DNA of 64,000 nucleotides, taken from NCBI GenBank assembly GCA_025450195.1, contig JANWHW010000016.1:1-64000 (forward strand). The letters are read 5' to 3'. The position numbers and the translations under genes were made by a program. Of this stretch, positions 8,784-17,540 are shown piece after piece (within the stretch, counting starts at the first letter, position 1; each line of letters opens with the position of its first letter). This stretch comes from Solirubrobacterales bacterium. GTDB lineage: Bacteria > Actinomycetota > Thermoleophilia > Solirubrobacterales > 70-9. Under the pieces are notes generated by a model, which had not been told where the DNA came from, searched no databases, and worked only from the letters and a program-made list of their open reading frames with translations.

Positions 8784-10382
8784 ATGGAGACCGCCACGCA
8801 GAGCCCCGCTGCCCATTCCACCCTTGAGTCGTTCAATCCCGCTACCGGTGAGCTGGTGGGATCGGTGGCGACAATCACGCCTGACCAGGTGCAGGGAGTC
8901 GTCGACGATGTCGCCCGCGTTCAACCCGCCTGGGCAGAGCTGAGCCTCGACGATCGCGGTCGCTATATGCGCCGCGCTGCCGACGTTTTGCTAGACGAAA
9001 TCGACGAGATCGCCGAGCTGCTGGTCGCCGAGCAGGGCAAGCCTCGCGCCGAGGCCTACACGATGGAGCTGTTGCCGACTGTCGACGCGCTGCACTGGTG
9101 CGCGAAGGCCGGGCCGAAGATCCTCGCCGACGAGAAGGTGCGGATGTCGCAGAGCTTCTTGATGAGCAAGAAAAGCCACTTCTCCTACGAGCCGATCGGA
9201 GTGGTCGGCGTCATCGCTCCCTGGAACTACCCCTGGTCGATCCCCTTCGGCGAGGTGGCGATCGCGCTGATGGCCGGCAACGGAGTCGTGTTGAAGCCGG
9301 CCAGCCTCACCCCACTGCTGGGAGAGGCGATTCGTCGCGTCTTCGAGAAGGGTGGCCTGCCCGAGGGCCTCGTTCGCGTCGTCCACGGCGGCGGTGCGGT
9401 CGGCGATGCGCTTGCCAAGTCCAGCGTAGGCAAGGTCTTCTTCACCGGCTCGGTCGAGGTCGGGCGCAAGGTCGGTGAGGTCTGCGCACAGCGGCTGAAG
9501 GGCTCGGTTTTGGAGCTTGGCGGCAAGGACCCGATGATCGTCTGCGCCGACGCCGACCTCGACAACGCGATCTCCGGCGCCGTCTGGGGCGGCTTTGCAA
9601 ACGCCGGGCAGACCTGCTCGGGGATCGAGCGTGTCTACGTCGTGCGTGAGATCGCCGATCGTTTCGTCGAGGGTGTCGCTCAGGAGACGCAGAAGCTTCG
9701 GCTCGGCGACCCGATGCAGTGGGAGACCGAGATCGGACCGATGACCTCCGAGGGCCAGTACGAGATCGCCGGCGACCTGATCCAGGATGCGGTCGCCTCC
9801 GGCGCGACCAAGCTCTGCGGCGGCCCGACCGAGGTTGCGGGGCTCTCGGGCAAGTTCATCGCGCCCACGGTGCTGACCGGAGTCACGCACGAGATGCGAA
9901 TCATGCGCGAGGAGATCTTTGGCCCCGTCCTACCGATCGTCGTCGTCGACTCAGAGCAGGAGGCGATCGAGCTGGCCAACGACTCCGAGTTCGGCCTCGG
10001 TGCCTCGGTCTGGACCAAGGACCGCCAGAAGGGTGAGCGGATCGCGCGGCGGATCGAATCGGGGATGGTCTGGGTCAACGACCACTCCTTCAGTCACGGC
10101 GCCTGCCAGTGCGCCTGGGGCGGCATCAAGGACTCTGGGGTCGGCCGCTCACACTCCAAATTCGGCTTCTATGAGTGCGTCAACGTCAAGATGAACTCCT
10201 GGGAGCCCGGGCTGACGCGTGACTTCTGGTGGCATCCCTACGACACCACCCTCGGCGAAGCGGTCCGCGCCTCGGCCAAGATCCTCTACGGCAAGGGCGC
10301 CACGCGGACCAAGGCCCTGCGCGAAGGCGCCGGCCCGCTGCTGAAGGTTGGGCGGCGCACTCTTCGCAAGAAGCGCGGCTAA
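8784..10382 (+). CDS. NAD(P)-dependent aldehyde dehydrogenase
   Basis: 532 residues, slightly longer than the usual 480-500 because of a C-terminal extension. Features include the nucleotide-binding WNYPW segment, the general-base Glu in LELGGKDP and the catalytic Cys in NAGQTCSGIERV. The sequence is of the succinate-semialdehyde / betaine-aldehyde-like group (Aldedh superfamily), oxidising an aldehyde to an acid; the substrate cannot be read from sequence. The 60 or so residues after the normal end contain hydrophobic and basic stretches and may contact the membrane. It follows DUF2236 and TetR genes on the same strand and may oxidise an aldehyde made by that oxygenase (inference). Confidence 0.9.
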   Translation: METATQSPAAHSTLESFNPATGELVGSVATITPDQVQGVVDDVARVQPAWAELSLDDRGRYMRRAADVLLDEIDEIAELLVAEQGKPRAEAYTMELLPTVDALHWCAKAGPKILADEKVRMSQSFLMSKKSHFSYEPIGVVGVIAPWNYPWSIPFGEVAIALMAGNGVVLKPASLTPLLGEAIRRVFEKGGLPEGLVRVVHGGGAVGDALAKSSVGKVFFTGSVEVGRKVGEVCAQRLKGSVLELGGKDPMIVCADADLDNAISGAVWGGFANAGQTCSGIERVYVVREIADRFVEGVAQETQKLRLGDPMQWETEIGPMTSEGQYEIAGDLIQDAVASGATKLCGGPTEVAGLSGKFIAPTVLTGVTHEMRIMREEIFGPVLPIVVVDSEQEAIELANDSEFGLGASVWTKDRQKGERIARRIESGMVWVNDHSFSHGACQCAWGGIKDSGVGRSHSKFGFYECVNVKMNSWEPGLTRDFWWHPYDTTLGEAVRASAKILYGKGATRTKALREGAGPLLKVGRRTLRKKRG

Positions 10383-10433
10383 GCGTTTCAAAGACCTAAG
10401 CGCATCGAACCGCCAACGTCGCCGGTCCTCTCA

Positions 10434-10483
10434 ATCTGTTGACGAATTAGTGAGCCCATAGGCATCAAAACTCGTCAACAGAT
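10434..10483. promoter_or_regulatory. 12-bp inverted repeat upstream of ccmA
   Basis: Perfect arms ATCTGTTGACGA (10434-10445) and its complement (10472-10483), separated by 26 nt, just before a GGGAG ribosome site and the ccmA GTG at 10505. A -35-like TTGACG sits inside the left arm, but no convincing -10 follows. It could be an operator, or a hairpin ahead of the cytochrome-c maturation / tetrapyrrole operon. Confidence 0.45.
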
Positions 10484-10504
10484 CCCTCAAGGGAGAATCC
10501 CCGC

Positions 10505-11152
10505 GTGAGCACGGCAATTGAGCTGCGCGGGCTAAGGCGCGATTTCGGCGAACGGGCGGCGCTCGATGGCCTCGACCTGACGCTGGCCAGAGGCGAATCG
10601 ATGGTCGTGCTCGGTCCCAACGGGGCCGGCAAGACCACCCTGCTCCGCATCCTCGCGACTCTGCTGCGACCCAGTGCAGGGGAGGTGTCGGTGCTCGGGG
10701 CGAATCTTCCCGGCGAAGCATGGAAGATTCGCGGCAAGATCGGGTTCCTCGGCCACGACCCGCTCCTCTACCGCGACCTGAGCGGGCGCGAGAACCTGCG
10801 CTTCCATGCCCGCCTGCACGGACTTGCAGGCGATGCGGCCGAGGAGCGAATCGCCGTCCTCCTCACAGCGATCGGGATGGAGCGCCGCGCCGATGAGCGA
10901 ATCGCCGAGCTCTCCGCCGGGATGCGCCAGCGCCTCGCGATATGTCGTTGCGTGCTGCACCAGCCCGAGCTGCTGCTGCTGGACGAGCCGGACTCGAACC
11001 TCGACGTGGAAGGGCGCGAGCTTGCCCAGGGCCTGATCGGCCCCCAGAGCGACTGCACCCGTGTCCTCGTCACCCACGATGCGGAGCGATTCGCGCCCGA
11101 GGCCGACCAGGTCCTCCGCCTGGGGATCGCCGAGGCAGGGGTGGCGGCATGA
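10505..11152 (+). CDS. ccmA: Heme-exporter ABC transporter ATPase CcmA
   Basis: 215 residues from GTG with a GGGAG ribosome site. ABC ATPase motifs: Walker A GPNGAGKTT, signature LSAGMRQRLAI, Walker B LLLLDEPDSNLD and the switch His in VTHDAERF. Short single-domain length and adjacency to ccmB, ccmC and a ccmD-like gene identify it as CcmA of the system I cytochrome-c maturation transporter, which works with CcmB to release heme-loaded CcmE. The stop overlaps the ccmB start (ATGA). Confidence 0.9.
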   Translation: MSTAIELRGLRRDFGERAALDGLDLTLARGESMVVLGPNGAGKTTLLRILATLLRPSAGEVSVLGANLPGEAWKIRGKIGFLGHDPLLYRDLSGRENLRFHARLHGLAGDAAEERIAVLLTAIGMERRADERIAELSAGMRQRLAICRCVLHQPELLLLDEPDSNLDVEGRELAQGLIGPQSDCTRVLVTHDAERFAPEADQVLRLGIAEAGVAA

Positions 11153-11829
11153 CTCCATCGCGGGTTGCCTTCGCGGCGATCCTCGGCAAGGACCTGCGCG
11201 CTGAGTTGCGCACCCTGCAGTCGCTGCCCGCGATGGCGCTCTTTGCGGTCACCACCTTCGTCATCTTTCGCTTCGGCCTCGACCGCACCAGCCTCTCCGG
11301 CAGCATGGCCTCCGGCGTGCTCTGGGCAACTCTGCTGTTCGCCTCGTTGCTCGCGATCAACCGCCTCTTCGTCGCCGAGCGGGAGGAGGGCGGCTTCGAC
11401 GCCATCCGCCTCGCCCCAATCGACCGCAGCGCCCTCTTTGCAGCCAAGGGCGCTGCGCTGCTCGTCTATCTGTCCGTGCTCGAGCTGATCGTCGTGCCGA
11501 TCTTCTTCGTCTTCTTCCTCGACTCCGCAACCGCGCTTCTCCCCCTTGCGGCTGTCCTCCTCCTCGCCAACTTCGGCCTCGCGGCCACCGGCACGCTGAT
11601 CTCCTCGATGGCAGTCAACTCGCGCGCCCGCGACCTGCTTGCCCCACTCGTGCTACTGCCGCTCGTGATCCCGCTGATGATTGCCGCAACCAGCGCCAGC
11701 GAGCCGCTGCTGGCCGCGGGCGGGGTCTCTTACGACCGCTTCGGCACCTGGCTTTTGGTCCTTGGCCTATACGATTTGGTGTTCCTCCTCGTCGGGTACG
11801 CGGTGTTCGACTTCCTGCTGGAGGATTGA
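11149..11829 (+). CDS. ccmB: Heme-exporter membrane protein CcmB
   Basis: 226 residues from an ATG overlapping the ccmA stop by 4 bp. Six hydrophobic segments are evident, and the CcmB-type motif FVAEREEGGFDAIRLAP lies after the second; LLPLVIPLMIAA is the conserved penultimate helix. It is the permease partner of CcmA. The open frame extends upstream through ccmA, but only the part from 11149 has CcmB character. Confidence 0.9.
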   Translation: MTPSRVAFAAILGKDLRAELRTLQSLPAMALFAVTTFVIFRFGLDRTSLSGSMASGVLWATLLFASLLAINRLFVAEREEGGFDAIRLAPIDRSALFAAKGAALLVYLSVLELIVVPIFFVFFLDSATALLPLAAVLLLANFGLAATGTLISSMAVNSRARDLLAPLVLLPLVIPLMIAATSASEPLLAAGGVSYDRFGTWLLVLGLYDLVFLLVGYAVFDFLLED

Positions 11830-11856
11830 CGCTCGGCTTTCCATCGTGGAGAACGC

Positions 11857-12579
11857 ATGTACGGCAACGGCCTGAGAACTTTCTCGATCGCAACCGTCGC
11901 GGCGCTCGCCGTGGCGCTCTCGCTCGTCGCCTTCTACGCGCCGCTCGACGCCGACCAGGGCTTCGTCCAGAAGATCTTCTACCTGCACGTGCCGCTCTCG
12001 ATCGTGGCGCTCTGCGGTTTCATCGCCGGTGGCGTCTTCGCCATCGCGCACCTTCGCAGCGGCAACCGGCGCTGGGACGCCTACTCCTACGTCTGCATCC
12101 ACCTCTCGGTGATCTACGGCGTCGGCGTGCTGATCACCGGCTCGATCTGGGCGAAGGCATCCTGGGGGCACTGGTGGGTATGGGACGAGCCGACGCTGGT
12201 CAGCTTCCTGATCGTCTTCCTCATGTACGCGACCTACTACCCGTTCCGTTACGCGATCGAGGACCCGGAGCGCCAAGCTCGCTACGCCTCGGTCTTTGCG
12301 GTCACGGCGGGAGCCTTCGTGCCGCTCAACTTTCTCGCGGTGCGGCTTGCCGAGAGCCTCGTCCACCCGCGGGTCTTCGCGACCACCGGCGGCGGCCTGC
12401 CAGGCTCGATGATGCTGACGTTCCTCGTCAGCCTCATCGCGATGGCGCTGCTATGGGTCACCCTGGTCAAGTTCGAGCTGACCGCGAAGAGCGCTTCCGG
12501 ACAGCTGAAGCGACTCCGCCGCGCCCTCAACGCGCCGGCCCCTGGCAGTTCCTCTCGGGTCGCCCCGGAGGTGAGCTGA
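11857..12579 (+). CDS. ccmC: Heme-handling protein CcmC
   Basis: 240 residues, six transmembrane segments. It contains the tryptophan-rich heme-binding motif WGHWWVWDEP typical of the CcmC/CcmF/CcsA superfamily and conserved His residues before and after it (FYLHVPLS; SLVHPR). CcmC delivers heme to the chaperone CcmE in system I. The basic C-terminal tail of about 35 residues is cytoplasmic. It lies 27 bp after ccmB. No ccmE, ccmF or ccmH is visible in the window, so these must be elsewhere. Confidence 0.9.
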   Translation: MYGNGLRTFSIATVAALAVALSLVAFYAPLDADQGFVQKIFYLHVPLSIVALCGFIAGGVFAIAHLRSGNRRWDAYSYVCIHLSVIYGVGVLITGSIWAKASWGHWWVWDEPTLVSFLIVFLMYATYYPFRYAIEDPERQARYASVFAVTAGAFVPLNFLAVRLAESLVHPRVFATTGGGLPGSMMLTFLVSLIAMALLWVTLVKFELTAKSASGQLKRLRRALNAPAPGSSSRVAPEVS

Positions 12580-12581
12580 CG

Positions 12582-12800
12582 ATGCTGCCGTTCGCCGACG
12601 CACTGCCCTCCGGGGAGGCGAGCAAGTACGTCGCTGCCGCCTACGTCGTCTTCGTGGTGCTGATCGTGGTCTACGTGGCGATTATGGCGGCGAAGCTGCA
12701 GCGAATCGAGCGTGAGCTCCGTGAGCTGGCCGGCTTCGCTGAGCACCGCGCCAACGACGAGGAACCTTCGCCTGTGACAGAGGCGGTGCCAAATGGCTGA
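12582..12800 (+). CDS. CcmD-like small membrane protein
   Basis: 72 residues with one transmembrane helix (YVVFVVLIVVYVAIM) followed by a charged coiled-coil-like segment (KLQRIERELRELAGFAE). Size, topology and position directly after ccmC match CcmD, which stabilises the CcmABC-CcmE complex; sequence conservation in CcmD is always low, so position is the main argument. The ATG is 3 bp after the ccmC stop and the 3' end overlaps hemA by 8 bp. Confidence 0.7.
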   Translation: MLPFADALPSGEASKYVAAAYVVFVVLIVVYVAIMAAKLQRIERELRELAGFAEHRANDEEPSPVTEAVPNG

Positions 12801-14121
12801 GCTTCTTGCACTGGGCGTCTCCCATAAGACGGCGCCGCTGGACCTGCGCGAGCGGCTCTCTCTCACTGAGGGTCGCGCGGTGGGAGCACTGAACGAGCTC
12901 ACCGCGGCTGAGGGGATCCACGAGGCGACGGCAATCTCCACCTGCAATCGCACCGAGCTGTACCTGGTCGTGTCCGATCCGGTCGAAGCCGAGTCGATCG
13001 CGCTCGGCGTTCTCACCCGCCAGGCGGAGATCCGCCCCACGGAGCTCCTCGGGCACCTCTACTCCCTTCGCTCCGGAGAGGCAGCGAACCATCTCTTCCG
13101 GGTCACCGCCGGCCTCGACTCGATGATCGTCGGCGAGGCCGAGATCCAAGGCCAGGTCAAACGCGCCCACGAGCTGGCCGTGGTCGAGGGAGCAACCGGG
13201 CCGATCCTCAACCGCCTCTTCCGCGGCGCGCTGGCCGCCGGCGGCCGCGTGCGCGAGGAGACCGCGATCGGCGAGAAGGGGCTTTCGATTCCATCCGTGG
13301 CGGTCGAGCTGGCGCGACGCACCCTCGGCGACCTTTCAGAGAGAGAGGTGCTTGTGATCGGCGCCGGGGAGACCGCCGAGCTGGTTGCCCGCGCACTGGT
13401 TGCCCGTGGCGTGAAGACCGTCTTCGTCGCCAACCGTCACTACGACCGCGCCATCGGCCTCGCCCAACGCTTTGGCGGCGACGCCGTGCGCTTCGAGGAG
13501 CTTCCAGAGCGGCTGGAGCTCGCCGACATCGTCGTCTCCGCCACCAATTCGCCGCACCACATCGTCGAGCGGGACGGGTTCGAGCATGTAATGAAGGCAC
13601 GGGGAGGGCGGCCCTTGCTGGTGGTCGACATCGCCGTCCCGCGCGACATCGAGCCGGAGTGCCGTGAGATTCCCGGCGTGAGCCTTCATGACATCGACGA
13701 TGTGCAGCAGATAGTCGAGCGGAACGCCAGCGGCAGGGAGGCGGAGGCACGCCGGGCGGAACCGATCCTCGCAGCCGAGCTGGATCGGTTCGAGCGTTGG
13801 CTTGCCTCGCTCGAGGTGCTGCCGACAGTCGCCTCCCTGCGCGAGAGCGCCGACGAGGTTGTGCGGCGCGTGCTCGCCGAAAACGACGGGCGCTGGGAGA
13901 GCCTCAGCGACGCCGACCGCAAACGTCTCACCGCGATGGCCAAAGCGATCACGTCCCGCCTCTTGCACGAGCCGACCCTTCGCATGAGGAATGCTGCCGG
14001 CAGCGACAACGCCTACCTCTATGTGAGTGCTCTTCGCGAGCTGTTCGGGCTCGACGCAGAAACCGAACCGGAAGGCGAGGGCGAGGCAAGCATCACCGAG
14101 CTGCGCCGCAAGCCTGGCTAG
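12793..14121 (+). CDS. hemA: Glutamyl-tRNA reductase
   Basis: 442 residues. It reduces glutamyl-tRNA to glutamate-1-semialdehyde, the first committed step of C5-pathway tetrapyrrole synthesis. The catalytic Cys is in ISTCNRTELY; the conserved GLDSMIVGEAEIQGQVK and the NADPH-binding VLVIGAGETAEL are present, with the helical dimerisation domain at the C-terminus. The start overlaps the ccmD-like gene by 8 bp, tying heme synthesis to cytochrome-c maturation in one transcription unit. Confidence 0.95.
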   Translation: MAELLALGVSHKTAPLDLRERLSLTEGRAVGALNELTAAEGIHEATAISTCNRTELYLVVSDPVEAESIALGVLTRQAEIRPTELLGHLYSLRSGEAANHLFRVTAGLDSMIVGEAEIQGQVKRAHELAVVEGATGPILNRLFRGALAAGGRVREETAIGEKGLSIPSVAVELARRTLGDLSEREVLVIGAGETAELVARALVARGVKTVFVANRHYDRAIGLAQRFGGDAVRFEELPERLELADIVVSATNSPHHIVERDGFEHVMKARGGRPLLVVDIAVPRDIEPECREIPGVSLHDIDDVQQIVERNASGREAEARRAEPILAAELDRFERWLASLEVLPTVASLRESADEVVRRVLAENDGRWESLSDADRKRLTAMAKAITSRLLHEPTLRMRNAAGSDNAYLYVSALRELFGLDAETEPEGEGEASITELRRKPG

Positions 14122-14127
14122 GCACGC

Positions 14128-15012
14128 ATGGCCCTGCTGCGCCTAGCGACCAGAGGCAGCGCCTTGGCCCTTGCGCAGGCCAAGCAGGTGGCGGCGAAGA
14201 TCGGCGATGCCGAGCTGGTCGAGGTCTCCTCCGACGGGGAGGTGGGGGACAAGGCGCGATTCGTGAGGGGCGTCGAGCAGGCTCTGCTGGATGGGGAGGC
14301 GGACGTCGGAGTCCACTCCGCAAAGGACCTGCCTGCCGAGATTCCCGATGGCCTGGCGATCGCCGCTGTGCCCACCCGAGAGAATCCGAGCGATGCCTGG
14401 ATCGGGGCGGGATCCTCGCTCGCGGACGTTCGGGAGAGCGCCCGCGTCGGCACCGCGAGCCTGCGCCGCCGCGCGCAGCTGCTTGCCAGGCGGCCCGATC
14501 TGGATGTGGTCGAGCTGCACGGCAACGTGGACACTCGCCTGCGGCGGCTTGCGGAGCAAGAGCTCGACGGGATAGTCCTCGCCCAGGCAGGGTTGCGGCG
14601 GCTGGGAAGAGAGGATGAGGTGTCCTTCACGCTTCCCTACGAGCAGATGACCCCGGCGGCGGGTCAGGGCTCGCTGGTGCTGCAGACGCGAGCTGACGAC
14701 GAGGCTGCTAGGGAGGAGGCGGCGAAGATCGGGGATGCCACGGCGCTGCGGGAGCTGACCGCCGAGCGTGCCGCGGTTGCCCTTCTCGAGGCCACCTGCG
14801 CAACGCCGATCGGCGTTCGCGCGAGCGAGGATGGCGACCGGATAGCGGTGGAAGCGTTCGTCGGCCTTCCGGACGGCCGCGAGTGGATCCGCGACCAGGT
14901 GGAGGGCGAGGCGAGCGAGGCGGCCACGGTGGGCGCCCTGCTCGCCGAGCGTCTCCTCGCTGCCGGCGCCCGCGAGATCCTCAACCGTGCCGAGGAATGG
15001 AGCCGCGCATGA
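14128..15012 (+). CDS. hemC: Hydroxymethylbilane synthase (porphobilinogen deaminase)
   Basis: 294 residues, normal family length. It polymerises four porphobilinogen units. The N-terminal RLATRGSALALAQA, the Asp/Lys region VGVHSAKDLP, VGTASLRRRAQL and the dipyrromethane-attachment Cys in LLEATCATPIGV are all present. It starts 6 bp after hemA and its stop overlaps the next gene by 4 bp (ATGA). Confidence 0.95.
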   Translation: MALLRLATRGSALALAQAKQVAAKIGDAELVEVSSDGEVGDKARFVRGVEQALLDGEADVGVHSAKDLPAEIPDGLAIAAVPTRENPSDAWIGAGSSLADVRESARVGTASLRRRAQLLARRPDLDVVELHGNVDTRLRRLAEQELDGIVLAQAGLRRLGREDEVSFTLPYEQMTPAAGQGSLVLQTRADDEAAREEAAKIGDATALRELTAERAAVALLEATCATPIGVRASEDGDRIAVEAFVGLPDGREWIRDQVEGEASEAATVGALLAERLLAAGAREILNRAEEWSRA

Positions 15013-16526
15013 GCGCCCGACCCGGAGTCGTTTACCTGGTAGGGGCCGGGCCCGGCGACCCCGGCCTGATGACCGCACGCTCACTGGAGCTGATCGCCTC
15101 CGCCGACGTCATCTTCCACGACCGCCTGATCCCACCTGGGGCTCTGGATGGAGCACGTGAGGGCGCAGAGCTGGTCTACGTCGGCAAGACGCCCGCGGCC
15201 CCGTCTATGCCCCAGGAAGAAATAGGCAAGCGGTTGATAGAGGCGGCGCGCGCCGGCAACAGCGTCGTCCGCCTCAAGGGAGGCGACCCCTTCATCTTTG
15301 GGCGAGGCGGCGAGGAGGGTGAGATGTTGAGCGATGCCGGCATCGACTTCGAGGTCGTCCCGGGGATAACCGCCGGTGTTGCCGCCACGGCCTACGCCGG
15401 GATCCCGGTCACCTATCGCGGCGACGCATCCGCCGTTGCTTTCGTCACCGGCCACGAGGATCCCGAGAAGGGGGCAACAGACCTCGACTGGAAGGCGCTG
15501 GCCGGCTTTCCGGGGACGCTCGTCTTCTACATGGGCGTGAAGCGACTGGCCGAGAACATGAAGGCGCTGATCGCGGAGGGACGGGACCCCGAGGAGCTTG
15601 CCGCGGTGGTCGAGCGCGGCACGATGACCGGCCAGCGCACGGTCGTCGCAACGCTCGGAACCCTCGCCGAGGTGGCTGAGCGCGAGGGCATCGCCGCGCC
15701 GGCCCTCGTCGTCGTCGGCAAGGTGGTGCGCCACCGCTTGGCGCTCGCCTGGCTCGAGCGGCGGCCCCTGCACGGGCGGCGCATCGTGGTCACTCGCGCC
15801 CGCGCGCAATCGAGCGGCCTGGCCGCAACGCTGCGCGGCCTCGGCGCTGAAGTCGTCGAGCTACCGGCAATCCGGATCGAGTCCCGAATCGAAAGCGACG
15901 AGGTACAGAACGCGATCGCTGCGATTGACGCCTATTCGCTCGTCTGCCTGACCAGTCCCAACGGAGTGCGGCTTCTGTTCGAGGCCCTGGAGGCTGCCGG
16001 CCTCGACGCCAGAGCGCTGGCCGGGGCGACCGTGGCCGCGATCGGCCCAGGCACCGCCGCCGCCTTGGCGGAACGCGGCATCGCCGCCGACGTGGTCCCC
16101 GAGCGCTTCGTCGCGGAGGCGCTGATCGAAGCGCTGGAGACGGTCGAGGTCGATGGGCAACCGGTCTTGATAGCCCGCGCCGCGGAGGCCCGTGACGTGC
16201 TTCCAGAAGCGCTGAGCGAGCGCGGTGGGAAGGTTGACGTCGTCGCTCTCTATGAGACCGTTCGAGAGGAGCCCGCACCGGAGGATGTCGAGGCGGCGCA
16301 AAGCGCCGACTACATCACCTTCACCTCTTCTTCGACCGTCCACAACCTGCGCGAGGCACTCGGCGAACGCTTTCCCGACAACGCTCGCGCGATCTCGATT
16401 GGGCCGATCACCAGCGATGCGCTCAGGGATGCCGGCATCCCTGTCCAAACCGAGGCCAAGCGCCACGACGTCAATGGGTTGGTGGAAGCTCTGCTCGCTG
16501 AGGCAGGGGGGCTTCAGCCGAAGTAG
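15009..16526 (+). CDS. cobA-hemD: Uroporphyrinogen-III C-methyltransferase / uroporphyrinogen-III synthase fusion
   Basis: 505 residues from the ATG overlapping hemC. Residues 1 to about 245 are a SAM-dependent methyltransferase (VYLVGAGPGDPGLMT, KGGDPFIFGRGGEEGE) that makes precorrin-2. Residues from about 255 are the two-lobed HemD synthase (VVTRARAQSSGLA; TSPNGVRLLF; FTSSSTVHNL). The fusion makes and methylates uroporphyrinogen III at the siroheme/cobalamin branch point, and this arrangement is common in actinobacteria and clostridia. The usual next gene, hemB, is not here; instead a convergent DprA-like gene overlaps the last 56 bp. Confidence 0.93.
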   Translation: MSARPGVVYLVGAGPGDPGLMTARSLELIASADVIFHDRLIPPGALDGAREGAELVYVGKTPAAPSMPQEEIGKRLIEAARAGNSVVRLKGGDPFIFGRGGEEGEMLSDAGIDFEVVPGITAGVAATAYAGIPVTYRGDASAVAFVTGHEDPEKGATDLDWKALAGFPGTLVFYMGVKRLAENMKALIAEGRDPEELAAVVERGTMTGQRTVVATLGTLAEVAEREGIAAPALVVVGKVVRHRLALAWLERRPLHGRRIVVTRARAQSSGLAATLRGLGAEVVELPAIRIESRIESDEVQNAIAAIDAYSLVCLTSPNGVRLLFEALEAAGLDARALAGATVAAIGPGTAAALAERGIAADVVPERFVAEALIEALETVEVDGQPVLIARAAEARDVLPEALSERGGKVDVVALYETVREEPAPEDVEAAQSADYITFTSSSTVHNLREALGERFPDNARAISIGPITSDALRDAGIPVQTEAKRHDVNGLVEALLAEAGGLQPK

Positions 16527-17529
16527 GCTCTGGCGCGTCTTCAGCCTCCTGCGCGACTGGGATGGAGGAGGAGTGATCAAGATCCTCGAGCCCGTTCTCG
16601 CCGATCGGTCGCGCTAGGGGCTGGTCCCCGAGTCGGCGGTAAAGACTCTTCGGGTACCTCCAGATAGAAGACTTTTCCCCCAGTTGGCTGGCGGGTGTCT
16701 CGAGCAGTGCCCACACCCCCTCGTTCTCCTTGTCGCGAGAGTCGGGAGTGGGGCAGAAAATGGGGCGGTCTAGCATTGCTGCACGGCGGGCGGTGTGCAT
16801 AGCCCTTCCAGATAGCTCGGTTTGAGTGATTACGACAGCGGTCGCCAAACCGGTTTGAATTAGATCGCGCCGTGAGAAGGTTTTGGGTGTGGCCGACTCG
16901 CTTGGGCGGTACTCGGTCACCAATGAGCCGCCCTGGTCGACAATCTCCTCCGCCAACCCTCGATTCGGCTCGGGAGAGATGCAATCGAGGTTGGAGTCGA
17001 GTACCGAAACCGTCTCGGTGCGATGCGCTAAAGCCGCTTCATGAGCGACTTTGTCGATGCCGTCATCCAAGCTGCTGACCACAACCCAGCCCTCCCTTGC
17101 AAGTCCAGCAACGACCTCCTCTGTAGCAGCGCAGCCAGATGCGGTTGGCTTGCGCGTTCCGGTCACCGTTACGATGCGGGCGGCGCTGAGAACTTCCAGA
17201 GAACCGCGCACATAGAGGATCGGGGGGACACCCCATATGTCGCGGAGGCGAGCTGGATAAGCCGAGTCGAAGATCGACACGGACAAGGCTCCGGCCTTCC
17301 TGTAGCTATCGACTTCCTGCTGTGCACGTGCCAGGGCTTGCTCCCACTCGACAGGGTTGGTCTCGAAGCGGTCGAGGACCGATACCACGCCGGAAGCGAT
17401 TCTCGGCCCAACGCCAGGCACGGATTGGATGGCCAGGAGCCCAGCCGGGGAGCGAATCTCATCCGCCTTGAACACGTCGACAAGACGAAGATCCTGCGCT
17501 TTCGTCCCACCGCCGCTACCGGGCTGCAT
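16471..17529 (-). CDS. Divergent DprA/Smf-like (SLOG Rossmann-fold) protein
   Basis: 352 residues. Order: helix-hairpin-helix-like SVPGVGPRIASG (36-47), DprA-type FDSAYPARLRDIWGVPPILYVRG split around residue 95, then the Rossmann core with GTRKPTASG (124-132), SSLDDGID (152-159), LDSNLDCISPEPNRGLAEE, FSRRDLIQTGLA and a final polar tail of about 60 residues. Canonical DprA has SGLARGID and FPRRNR, so both ssDNA/nucleotide-contact motifs are altered. DprA normally loads RecA on incoming ssDNA; altered versions also occur near defence genes. The gene overlaps hemD by 56 bp and its start is only 11 bp from birA on the other strand. Codon use looks less GC-rich than its neighbours, hinting at transfer. 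Confidence 0.75.
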   Translation of the reverse strand: MQPGSGGGTKAQDLRLVDVFKADEIRSPAGLLAIQSVPGVGPRIASGVVSVLDRFETNPVEWEQALARAQQEVDSYRKAGALSVSIFDSAYPARLRDIWGVPPILYVRGSLEVLSAARIVTVTGTRKPTASGCAATEEVVAGLAREGWVVVSSLDDGIDKVAHEAALAHRTETVSVLDSNLDCISPEPNRGLAEEIVDQGGSLVTEYRPSESATPKTFSRRDLIQTGLATAVVITQTELSGRAMHTARRAAMLDRPIFCPTPDSRDKENEGVWALLETPASQLGEKSSIWRYPKSLYRRLGDQPLARPIGENGLEDLDHSSSIPVAQEAEDAPEPTSAEAPLPQRAELPPTH

Positions 17530-17540
17530 AGTCTGCGCGG

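Noticed and set aside
10942-11148. Upstream extension of ccmB into ccmA
   Set aside because: The extra 69 codons overlap ccmA in another frame and do not look like CcmB; the ATGA overlap at 11149 gives the natural start.
14883-15008. Upstream extension of the cobA-hemD fusion
   Set aside because: The extra 42 codons are Arg/Gly/Pro-rich shadow of hemC; the methyltransferase motif starts right after the ATG at 15009.
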